Shown one piece after another: positions 54,254-63,300 of a stretch of 64,000 nucleotides of DNA (position 1 is the stretch's first letter; the number at the start of each line of letters is the position of its first letter). Made by a program: the position numbers and the translations under genes. Source of the stretch: Pedobacter chitinilyticus (lineage in GTDB: Bacteria; Bacteroidota; Bacteroidia; Sphingobacteriales; Sphingobacteriaceae); assembly GCF_003313385.1 (NCBI RefSeq), contig NZ_QMHN01000002.1, forward strand, positions 715,004 through 779,003. The letters run 5' to 3'. The notes under the pieces were generated by a model. It searched no databases. It worked only from the letters and a program-made list of their open reading frames with translations, and was not told the origin of the DNA.

Positions 54254-56212
54254 TTATTGTTTAACAATCTTAAACTCTGTCCTACGGTTTAATTGGTGCT
54301 GTTCTTTTGTACAATTGATGCCATTTGAACATTCGTTTAACAAGATTGCTTCACCATAGCCAACTGCTGTTAGTCTATTTTTTTCAATGCCTTTGTCAAT
54401 TAAATATTGAACCACCGCATCAGCTCTTTTTTGAGATAATTTAAGATTATATTTGTCATCGCCACGGCTATCGGTATGTGATCCCAATTCTATCCATATC
54501 GTTGGATTATCCTTCATGATTTTCACCAACTTATCTAATTCTATCGCAGCATCTGGCCTAATGTTGGCACTATCAAAGTCATAGTAAATATTATCGATCC
54601 TAATCGGATTGTTAATCACAATCTGCTCTAAGTATAGATCTTTATTCAGTTCGACAGCTACAATAGGCAATCCATTGGTGTTTAATTTGGCTAGGTCATT
54701 TCTAAAGCCTGTTTTTCCAGCAGAAAGCTGATAGTTTGCTCCTCGATCAAGGTTAAATTTAAACCGTCCAGCTTGATCAGTTTGAAACTGGATTTGGATA
54801 CCTCCTTCTCTCGTTAAGGTTACTAGTGCATCGGCTATTGGTGAGCCAGTGCCCTTTTCAGATACTACACCACTCAATTTATAGGCGGCAGTTTTTTGTT
54901 TTGTAAATCGATAAACATCGTCATCGCCAATACCATTATAGCGATTAGAAGTGAAATAACCTGAACTATCTGTATCAAATACTAGTGTGAAATCATCTTG
55001 TGGCGAGTTTAGGGGATAACCTACATTGATAGGCTGGGTAATTAGCCCTTTTTTGATCATACTTACGTAAACATCAAGGCCACCCATTCCCACATATCCG
55101 TCGCTACTGAAATAAAAGTTATTAGCCAAATCAAAAAAAGGACTTCTTTCATTCCCCTCGGTGTTTATTTCTTTTAAATTAACAGGGGGTCCCCATTCGC
55201 CAGTTTTACCTTTGGTACTTACATAAAGATCAACTCCTCCTTTTCCTCCAGGCATGTTAGAACAAAAATAAAGATACTTCCCATCATTACTGATGAAAGG
55301 ATCTCCATTTGAATACTTATCGCTGTTATATTTAAAAGCTTCGGGCTCACTCCAATTTCCATTTTCATCTTTTAAGGCATGATAAATACCCGTAGTAGCG
55401 GTAGCTACTTTTCCTTTTACCTTTCTTACCTTCTGATAGTCATCTTCTTCGGGCATTACGGCCGTCGTAAAAAACATGTGCTTGCCATCAGCGGTAAAAC
55501 TTGCTGGCCCAATATGATAATTTAGTGCCATTGATAACGGAAAATTCTGAAGGCTATCCTTGTCGTTTTTCACAAATAGCCTAAAATATTGGGTTCCTGT
55601 AAAACCGTCAATTTTACGATCAGGTAATTTTGTTCCATCAAATTTAAGGAATGGCGTTTCTTGTACTGTTGAAACGATAGATGGGCGATTAGATGCGAAA
55701 ATAAGATCTTTGCCATTTTTAATTGCACCCCATTCGGATTGTGGGCTATTTACCGCTTTTTCATTTAATATCTGTACGGGGTTGGCATTTTTCATCCATT
55801 GGAGTGCCGAATCACAAGATTGAACCCATCGGTTTACCAACTCTCCATTTGTCTTTTGATCTAACTTTTTATATTTCAAGTACTGTTTCTTTGCTTCGCT
55901 ATATTTACCATTTTCCTGCAATGCCTTTGCATAGTTTAACACCTCTTCTGAAGAGCTATTTGGCTGTTGCACGGCTAAAGCCGCCCAACTTTCAGTTTGT
56001 TGGTAATCTTGCTGCATTTTATAACAAAAGGCCAATCTGGCTGCAGTATGCTTGGTCTGTTTTTTCTTCCACGCCTGCTCATAAAGATCAATGGCTCGTC
56101 TATAATTATAAAGTTCAAACTGTTTATCGGCTTCTTTAATTACATATTGTGCTTTAACTTTCAGTTGTAGGCTCAACAGTGTAATGGCTACCATTAAAAT
56201 ATTTTTTTTCAT
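54254..56212 (-). CDS. OmpA-family PD40-repeat protein (PorE-like)
   Basis: A 652-residue exported protein (signal peptide ending VKA). The N-terminal helical repeat region (20-130) is TPR-like (DLYEQAWKKKQTKHTAARLA). Residues 160-440 hold PD40/WD40-like strands (SKDLIFASNR-type, GKYLYFCSNMPGGKGGVDLY, YFSSDGYVGMGGLDVYVS). A carboxypeptidase-regulatory-like domain (ADALVTLTREGGIQI) and a C-terminal OmpA peptidoglycan-binding domain (ELGSHTDSRGDDKYNLKLS) follow. This order matches PorE-type T9SS proteins. It follows PorP/SprF in the operon and may anchor the export complex to the cell wall. Confidence 0.88.
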   Translation of the reverse strand: MKKNILMVAITLLSLQLKVKAQYVIKEADKQFELYNYRRAIDLYEQAWKKKQTKHTAARLAFCYKMQQDYQQTESWAALAVQQPNSSSEEVLNYAKALQENGKYSEAKKQYLKYKKLDQKTNGELVNRWVQSCDSALQWMKNANPVQILNEKAVNSPQSEWGAIKNGKDLIFASNRPSIVSTVQETPFLKFDGTKLPDRKIDGFTGTQYFRLFVKNDKDSLQNFPLSMALNYHIGPASFTADGKHMFFTTAVMPEEDDYQKVRKVKGKVATATTGIYHALKDENGNWSEPEAFKYNSDKYSNGDPFISNDGKYLYFCSNMPGGKGGVDLYVSTKGKTGEWGPPVNLKEINTEGNERSPFFDLANNFYFSSDGYVGMGGLDVYVSMIKKGLITQPINVGYPLNSPQDDFTLVFDTDSSGYFTSNRYNGIGDDDVYRFTKQKTAAYKLSGVVSEKGTGSPIADALVTLTREGGIQIQFQTDQAGRFKFNLDRGANYQLSAGKTGFRNDLAKLNTNGLPIVAVELNKDLYLEQIVINNPIRIDNIYYDFDSANIRPDAAIELDKLVKIMKDNPTIWIELGSHTDSRGDDKYNLKLSQKRADAVVQYLIDKGIEKNRLTAVGYGEAILLNECSNGINCTKEQHQLNRRTEFKIVKQ

Positions 56213-56239
56213 GTCGGTAAAAGCTAATTTTGTGTTCCG

Positions 56240-57208
56240 TTAAAAATATCTCGGGTTACTCATTCTTACATAGTTTCTACCGATGGTGTAACCAATAGAA
56301 ATTTCGTGGGTACCTCCACTATAGCTACGCAAACCGCCTACAGAAAAATCGTAGGCATAACCGATACGAAAATTATCGTTGGCAAAAAATTGGGCTGCAG
56401 CCACAGCTGAACTCAACTTGCTTAAATCTTTTTGCAGGTAACTTTTGTTGTACAATTTCACCCCTGTACGATACGACCCACCTAACCAAATTCTATCATT
56501 AATGATGGCGAAAGCTGTAACATCCAAACTCGATACACTGGCCCGATCGTCTTTAAGTAAAAACGAAGGTTTAAGCTGTACAAACTCATTAATAGGAATG
56601 AGCATTCCTGCGGTAAGGTAATAATGGGGTTTCGGCTTATTGATAAATTCGTCGCTATTCCAATTGATCAGTTGTGGGATTAAATTGTCTGCTGAAAAAC
56701 CCGCATAAAACTTATTATTTGAAAAAAAGACACCCGCCCTAGCATCTGGCACAATCCTACTTTGCATCCCTGGCGGCAATTGGCCTTCGAAATCATTTGG
56801 ATTTAGCAATGAACCATCAATACCGAGCTGGATTACTCCTACCCCAAGGCCAAATGCCAGCCTACTCTCGCCATAAGTATCAAGTCGCAAGCGATAGGCA
56901 TAGTTGGCATAAGCTGCTAAATTTCGTTGGGCACCTATTCTATCATTTGAAATTTGTAAGGCTAGTCCTACATTTCCTTGATTGGCAATGGCATCTACCG
57001 CGAGCGACATTGTTTTTGGCGCCCCGTCTAAACCTACCCACTGGTTACGGTAAAAAGCATGTACATTAAGTTGCTCTTTATAGCCGGCATAGGCGGGATT
57101 GATATAAATTCCGTTGAACATGTATTGGCTAAATTGCGCATCTTGTTGTGCCCGACTAACTGTTGCGGCAAGTTGTAAGATCATGATGATCAATAGGTAT
57201 CTTTTCAT
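56240..57208 (-). CDS. PorP/SprF family T9SS outer membrane protein
   Basis: A 322-residue beta-barrel protein with a signal peptide. The family signature is clear: AQFSQYMFNGIYINPAYAGY, followed by FYRNQWVGLDGAPKTMSLAVD, and a C-terminal strand EISIGYTIGRNYVRMSNPRYF. PorP/SprF proteins work with the type IX secretion system and are usually coded next to the cargo they help. Here it is between a type B cargo gene and the PorE-like gene, which fits a cargo-specific role. Confidence 0.93.
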   Translation of the reverse strand: MKRYLLIIMILQLAATVSRAQQDAQFSQYMFNGIYINPAYAGYKEQLNVHAFYRNQWVGLDGAPKTMSLAVDAIANQGNVGLALQISNDRIGAQRNLAAYANYAYRLRLDTYGESRLAFGLGVGVIQLGIDGSLLNPNDFEGQLPPGMQSRIVPDARAGVFFSNNKFYAGFSADNLIPQLINWNSDEFINKPKPHYYLTAGMLIPINEFVQLKPSFLLKDDRASVSSLDVTAFAIINDRIWLGGSYRTGVKLYNKSYLQKDLSKLSSAVAAAQFFANDNFRIGYAYDFSVGGLRSYSGGTHEISIGYTIGRNYVRMSNPRYF

Positions 57209-57228
57209 TTTGTAGAAGTTAGTGGGGG

Positions 57229-58518
57229 TTACTGTTTATTGAAACTCTTTACCAAGGTGATATATCCTTTAAATACTTTCCAATCGCTGCCCTGAGTTTC
57301 TTTCACTTTTAAGATAAAAAAATAGGTCCCTTCATTTAACCCTTCTCCTGTCCAAGTATTTTTGTAATTTTTAGCTCTAAAGATTTCATTTTCCCAACGG
57401 TTAAAAATGGTCAGCTCATTTTCAGAGAACAGTTCTAATCCTCTGATTTCGAAAGCATCATTCACACCGTCGCCATTTGGCGTGAAAAGATTGGGCACAA
57501 ACAACGTTGTATTAGAGGCGGAGAACTTGGTAAAATAGTTACCATTTGCCAGTGGATCGGTATTGAGCGGTAAATCTACCACGGTATGCAAACCAAGCGC
57601 TGGGTTGGTTGATCTTAGGCCAAGCCATTGATCTTTCTCTTGATACCTAGCGATAGAAGCACTTGCATCGTTATATAGGGCTCCATTGGTGCTATTGTTA
57701 TGTTGTAACGATAACTTGATTTTATTGGCAGCAGTTCCGTAGATATGCCAAACGCGATCCATTCCCTGTGCAGGGTTTTTAATAGGTTCATTTGTAGCAA
57801 AATAATCCAACACACATACATCAATTTTTCCAGCAGCCAGTGCTGTGACGGTTGCTGGCGTGTAGTCACCAGCCAAAATTCCCACTGGGAACTGGAAGCT
57901 GGCCCCCGCATCAAAATCTTTGATGACATGCCCTTTTATGCTGTTGCTCGTAATAACCATGCTGTTACGGGTAGCGTTGGCAATTTTGCCCTGCTTGTTA
58001 AAAGCCAAATTATTACCGTTTAACATGATATTGGCGCTGTTTACGGCTAAATCTAAGGTTCCACCAATATTAAGCTGAGCGGCTAATTCTCCTGTTGGAT
58101 TTGCCGTACCATAACCAGGATCGTCCACATCGCCCAGGGTTAAGTTTTGCTGGTTCCTATTTTCAATGATCAAATCGATAAAATTACCATTATTACCATC
58201 TATATAGGTGGCACCACCCGCCATGCTCGTGTAAAAAGGATTGTCGCCAGGGTTGTAAATCACGATTTTCCCACTACCTGAAAAGCTTGCCCCTGGCGCA
58301 ATCCAAATGTTTTTGCTGTAAATTTCTAAGGTACCATCAATTTGCCAATTGGCCTGTGGACCAAAGTAAACGCCTTCGGTATAGCGACTTACGGTAGTGC
58401 CTGCGGTAATGTTTACGTAACTATTGTCCACAGTAGTGCTACCATTACCATTTTGGGCTTTTGCATCGCTAATACCTATATATAAACAAAAAAGTAAAAG
58501 GTTAAAAGTATTTTTCAT
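57229..58518 (-). CDS. T9SS type B sorting-domain cargo protein
   Basis: A 429-residue secreted protein with a signal peptide ([15 protein letters not shown]). The last 85 residues are a CHU_C/type B sorting domain: [45 protein letters not shown] and the terminal KGYITLVK. The middle part is beta-rich with no recognised enzyme motif ([20 protein letters not shown]), so it is likely structural or adhesive. The adjoining PorP/SprF gene probably helps export it (known for this domain type in gliding bacteria). Confidence 0.88.
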   Translation of the reverse strand: MKNTFNLLLFCLYIGISDAKAQNGNGSTTVDNSYVNITAGTTVSRYTEGVYFGPQANWQIDGTLEIYSKNIWIAPGASFSGSGKIVIYNPGDNPFYTSMAGGATYIDGNNGNFIDLIIENRNQQNLTLGDVDDPGYGTANPTGELAAQLNIGGTLDLAVNSANIMLNGNNLAFNKQGKIANATRNSMVITSNSIKGHVIKDFDAGASFQFPVGILAGDYTPATVTALAAGKIDVCVLDYFATNEPIKNPAQGMDRVWHIYGTAANKIKLSLQHNNSTNGALYNDASASIARYQEKDQWLGLRSTNPALGLHTVVDLPLNTDPLANGNYFTKFSASNTTLFVPNLFTPNGDGVNDAFEIRGLELFSENELTIFNRWENEIFRAKNYKNTWTGEGLNEGTYFFILKVKETQGSDWKVFKGYITLVKSFNKQ

Positions 58519-58538
58519 TGGTGAATGGTTTTAATCAA

Positions 58539-58692
58539 TTAATCTGATATTGGAATTGCTTTAATGGTCCCTTGTATCCAATCTGTTGTGGCAGTAATAT
58601 TAGCCAGCCCAACATGTTTTTGTTTGTGCCTATCCTTGTATCGATAACCCAAATGCAAACATTAATACCACCTGTAATTTTAAATGTTTCAT
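58539..58692 (-). pseudogene. Remnant of a secreted paralogue (signal peptide and C-terminal tail only)
   Basis: On the minus strand, ATG at 58692 encodes a clean signal peptide (MKHLKLQVVLMFAFGLSIQG) that hits TAG after 20 codons. In another frame the segment HVGLANITATTDWIQGTIKA with PISD ends in TAA at 58539-58541. The end resembles the tails of the two neighbouring paralogues (FYAVPVQ, FYARPID). I infer a third member of the family that has lost its middle and frame. The two pieces are short, so chance cannot be excluded. Confidence 0.35.
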
Positions 58693-58716
58693 TTGTTAAA
58701 TTTTTGTTTATTGTGC

Positions 58717-59544
58717 TTATTGTACCGGAACAGCATAAAAATAATTCTCGTAATTATTGGTATTGTAATTAAAAACATTAGCAGTCCATCTTTCAAAAAG
58801 CAGATAAATAGTCTTTCCAGCTGGATCAGTCACGTTAATTACCGAGCTACCTGTAATAAAGCCTGTTCCATTGGGGTCTGTGGCTGATGACTTTGCCGTT
58901 TTAATTAATATCCCCGCATATGCAGTTCCAGTACCTGCCGGACCTAAATGTGTAAAGCCTGTCTGATCTGGAGTAGTACCAGAAGGACTTTGGCTTGAGG
59001 ATAAATAACAGTGGTGCCAAATGTCAGTATTAACCCCTCCAAACGTCATTCCTGCATTTACGGCCCATTTGCCTTGAGGTAGAAATATTGATACACCAGA
59101 ATATACAAAATTAGCCGATCCCGTGTTAGTGTTGGCGTTTACAGTGATTGAGCTTGTACTTGGTGGGAACGTTCCTAGTATAGTTGCACGGAAAGTAGGG
59201 ACATCTGCCCAAGTCCCAACACCGTTAGCGTCACTGGTAAGCACGCGACCAGTTTGTTGAGTACCATCAACAATTTTAATGGCAGGCGTTTTGGCAACGT
59301 CATTATCTATCAACAGTTTTACCGTTGGAAAAATATTACCAATACCTATATTACCTGCTGGGGTTATGATAAAATCATTGGCCTGTTGTGCCGCAGTAGG
59401 CGCTGCACTATTGTCCTTTTGTCCATCTACATGCAAAATCCCATTAGGGTCTTTGGTTTTTACACCTGTATTATTTTGGGCATAAGCAAGCGAAAAAGAT
59501 AGTATAATTGCTAGTGCTGTAAATATTATGTTAGCATTTTTCAT
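58717..59544 (-). CDS. Secreted fibre-associated protein, paralogue A
   Basis: A 275-residue secreted protein (signal peptide ending LAYAQ). Near residues 24-110 it shows the repeat-style motif LHVDGQKDN, GNIGIGNIFPTVKLLID and RVLTSDANGVGTWADVP, also seen in the giant protein and in its neighbour. The C-terminal half is beta-rich (GKWAVNAGMTFGG, TGFITGSSVINVTDPAGKT) and ends YFYAVPVQ. It has no sorting domain. About 40% similar in plan to the gene at 59578. A head or tip component of a fibre is my inference. Confidence 0.7.
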   Translation of the reverse strand: MKNANIIFTALAIILSFSLAYAQNNTGVKTKDPNGILHVDGQKDNSAAPTAAQQANDFIITPAGNIGIGNIFPTVKLLIDNDVAKTPAIKIVDGTQQTGRVLTSDANGVGTWADVPTFRATILGTFPPSTSSITVNANTNTGSANFVYSGVSIFLPQGKWAVNAGMTFGGVNTDIWHHCYLSSSQSPSGTTPDQTGFTHLGPAGTGTAYAGILIKTAKSSATDPNGTGFITGSSVINVTDPAGKTIYLLFERWTANVFNYNTNNYENYFYAVPVQ

Positions 59545-59577
59545 TTGGTTATTTTTTATGATGATGTTTTAATTCTA

Positions 59578-60372
59578 CTAATCTATTGGTCTAGCATAAA
59601 AGTAATGTTCTAGATAACTTTTGTTAAAATGATAAGCACCAATAGGTTGATTCTGTAACAATAAATGAATAATAACCGAGGGTTGTGTAACCTCGATAAT
59701 GGCACTCCCCGTAACAAATCCCAATTGTATAGTACCGCCGGCTTCGGCAGCACCATTTTTTAGCGGCTTGAATAACACTCCGCCATAACAAGTTTGCGCA
59801 CCGCCTGGGCTCAAAAATTTAAAACCATTTTGTTGAAATAAGTTAGTAGCAGTTGAAAGATAACAACGTTGGTAAATTATGCCATCTCCTAGTATAAAAG
59901 TAATTCCAGCATTTACAATCCATTTACCCCTACTCAAAGTTATAGACACTTCTGAATCTAACGGGCTCGTGCCCCCATTGGGCACTACGTCTGGCCTATT
60001 TACACTAGGGAAACTACCATTAACTAATGACTTGATTGTAGAAGGCAAATTCCAAACAGCAAGTCCAGTTGCATCAGTGGTTAACACGGCACCAACTTTT
60101 TCCCCACCATCTTTGATTTGAATTTTACCTCTGATGTCTAACTTATGTGTTGGTGCAATTGTACCAATGCCCACTAAACCATCAAGGGTTACCATAAAAT
60201 CATCCGTTTGTTGTACGGCAGTAGGTGCACCACTAGGGTTATTGTTTTTACTTCCATCCAAGTGGAGCAGACCTTGGGGATTTTTAGTATTAACCCCCGA
60301 ATTTTGTGCCTGTCCCTGCATCGCTCCCATGAGCAAGCAAGTTATCGATAACCACAATTTTAAATTTTTCAT
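59578..60372 (-). CDS. Secreted fibre-associated protein, paralogue B
   Basis: A 264-residue secreted protein with a signal peptide (LSITCLLMGAMQGQA-Q). It shares with paralogue A the N-terminal motif GLVGIGTIAPTHKLDIRG and AVLTTDATGLAVWNLPS, the phrase GKWIVNAGITFILG, and the end EHYFYARPID. It also lacks a sorting domain. It is 17 bases from the end of the giant gene and 33 bases before paralogue A, so one operon is likely. Function not recognised beyond likely surface or fibre role. Confidence 0.7.
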   Translation of the reverse strand: MKNLKLWLSITCLLMGAMQGQAQNSGVNTKNPQGLLHLDGSKNNNPSGAPTAVQQTDDFMVTLDGLVGIGTIAPTHKLDIRGKIQIKDGGEKVGAVLTTDATGLAVWNLPSTIKSLVNGSFPSVNRPDVVPNGGTSPLDSEVSITLSRGKWIVNAGITFILGDGIIYQRCYLSTATNLFQQNGFKFLSPGGAQTCYGGVLFKPLKNGAAEAGGTIQLGFVTGSAIIEVTQPSVIIHLLLQNQPIGAYHFNKSYLEHYFYARPID

Positions 60373-60389
60373 TTCGTTACTGCCTTAAA

Positions 60390-63300
60390 TTAATTTTTCT
60401 CTTTAAGCAAAGCTGCTTCCAAACGTTTTAGGCGTTCGTCTGTTTTTTGTTGCTGGGCTTTAAGGTCTTGTATCTCTTTATCCTTTGCATCCAGTTGCTT
60501 TTGCTGCTCAATGGTGTGCAGGTACAGTTCCTCTACTTTTTCCAGCATCTGGATAGAAAGTTCCGACATATTAAAAATATATTCACCTCTCTGGTTTTTA
60601 CGTAAAGCTTTGATACTTGTAATGCCTGGCAAATGCTTATTCTCGTTAATAAATTTTTCTACTTCTTTTAAAGACTTGAAACTGTAATCTTTCTTCAGTT
60701 CAGAATAGCCTTTGAAATAATCTTCGAATACATAATCGGCGAAGGTAGAATTAGCCGACTCTATACTGCCGTTAACTGCTAATAACACGTTCGCATTTGA
60801 AGTACCCAACATATTTGTAGTACCTATTCCCACTTTTCCAGCATCTGAAATATGCATTCTTATTAAATTACTTGTAGTTAACGTCATTGGCGTAGTATTT
60901 GCCGTTCCTATATTTAGCGACGTAGAAGCACCACTTGCTGTAATTTGAGATGCAGAGTTTGGATTTTGGAAAATATTCAGCGTTGAACCCCCAGCGTCTA
61001 CAATTATATCTGCCGTACCAGTAGTTGTCGTGTGGCTGATCCTTGCTGCATTAGCATTACTATAAGTTAAGGTAGTTTTGCCTGCTGGTGATAGGGCGTT
61101 ATTAAAAGTTAAGGTATGTGCATTTAAATCAACCGTTCTGTCTGCTGTTAAACTACCATTGCTTGTATAAAGGTTATTAACGGCTAAGGCGTTTTGGTTT
61201 GCCCAAGTTGGAACTCCAGATGCACTTGTTGTTAGCACTTGGTTGTTACCTGCAGCGGCAAGTGTTTTTAATACTCCAGTATTATCGGCTACAATCAATT
61301 GGTTGGTGTTAACTGCCGCTTGGGGTTGCAAACCTTGTAAGCGCAGTGGATCAGTAGCATTAACATGAAGGGCATTACTTGGTAAAGCTGTTCCTATACC
61401 TATATTTCCACCAGCAGCAACATACATTCGGGATGCCCCATTGGTCACGAGCTGGAGTGGTGTGCTTGAGCCACTTACAGAGCCAATGATAAGTCCAGTA
61501 GAAGTGCCACTAGACAACAATTGAGAAGGACTGTTCAGGTCCTGTAACAACTCTACAATGCTCCCTCCAGAAGATGCTCGGATTACCGATCTTCCAGTGG
61601 TGGTCGCATTTTTCAAATAGGCTCCGTTAGTGTAATCAAACAAGGTTTCTCTAAGTTCTGGCGAACCTACTGGTAAGCTTGTAGACTTAAAGGTGAGCAA
61701 ATGCCCGTTTACATTTACTTCTCTATCGCCTAACAAGCTACCATTACTTGTATAAAGATTGTTAACGGCTAAAGTGTTTTGGTTTACCCAGGTTGGCACA
61801 TTACTACCATTTGAAACCAATACCTGATTTGGCAATGTAGTATTAGCCAGCTTGCCAGGTAAAATGGTACTGTTAGCAATATCGGCATTTACAATAGTTC
61901 CATCCAAAATTTTGTCTGTGGTTACTGCATCGTTTGCTATTTTAGTATTTGTAATGCCGCCTGTAGCTACGCTTACCGTTGCATTTACCAAGGTAGCCCC
62001 TGCTCCTGCAGTAGTTCCTCCAATAATGATAGAACCATCGCCATTACTTAAACTTTTACCCAAACTTGCGGCTACATTCGCTGTGTTTATCGAAAGCACT
62101 CCACTAGCATCGATGTTAACCGTTGCCGTTGCTGGAGCGGCTTGCTTTACCACACCTGGGCTAGTACCATCTGCAGTTGGTACATTTACAGTGTAGGCTG
62201 TATTTCCTGCTGCATTTGGGGTTGCAGGTGTTGGTGTTACGGTAGTATTGGTACCAGCAACCACTGTTGTTGTCTTTTGTGCATTCGTGATGGCTGGAGC
62301 CAAATCTACCTTTCCAGAAACCCCGTTTACGGTAGTGGTCAACTCACTTCCAGTCAGGCTGTTCGTAACAGTGTTTACTGCAGCTGCTGTAGCCACTTTC
62401 CCGTTGACCGTGGAGGTTAAGGTATTAGTGCCATCATTAGACAGGGCATTTGTGCTGTTAGCGAGAACGGTAGACTGATCTACCCAAACAGGCCGCTTGT
62501 TCACATCCGAAACCAGTATCTGGTTCGCCTGTGCCGCATCGTCCATCTTGGTTGTAGTGATACCTTTATCGGCAACCTTTACATTAGCATCTACTAATGT
62601 AGCGCCAGCTCCGCCTCCAATAACAATAGAGCCATCGGCAGATGATAAAGTTTTACCAATGCCGCCAGCAGTTGCAGTGTTTACAGACAAGGTTCCATCA
62701 GCGGCTACCGCTAAACCTGAGCCTGGTTTTACAGCACCTGTTTCACCAGCCGTTGCGTTGTTTACATTGACTTTATAGATTGGATTATTTGGATTGGTTG
62801 CATCTGTAGTTACAGTGGTATTATTTCCATTTGCTACTGTAGCAGTCTTGTCATTCGCTGCAATTGCAGGCCCCAAATTTAATGGTGCGGTGGAAACAAC
62901 ACCGTTTACAGTACTTACTAAGTGATTACTAGTATTTAACGATAGTTCATTCGTTTTGATAATATCCACCTCACTACCTGTCGTTCCATTTACAGTAGTA
63001 CTTAATTTATTGACGTTAACGTTTGAAGTATTGCTTACCGAAGTAGCACTTGCTTTGCTTACCCAGCTTCCTTTTCCATCTGCACCCACTACAAAAACAT
63101 CACCAGCGTTGCCACCTGAAACCTGGCCTGCATTTAATGAGCCACCAATATTTTGTAACTTTAAATTACTTTCATCTACATCTATGGTAAACTCTTTCAG
63201 CACCGCTCCTACTGGCGTTCCGCCCAGTTTAATCCTATCACCGGCAGCCACCTTCACGTCTTTGCCGCTAACTGCATCCGGAAGGATGCTTGAATAGCTT

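Noticed and set aside
58572..58887. Plus-strand open frames opposite the 58539-58692 remnant and paralogue A
   Set aside because: They are in the opposite strand of better-supported minus-strand sequence and lack any protein-like pattern.
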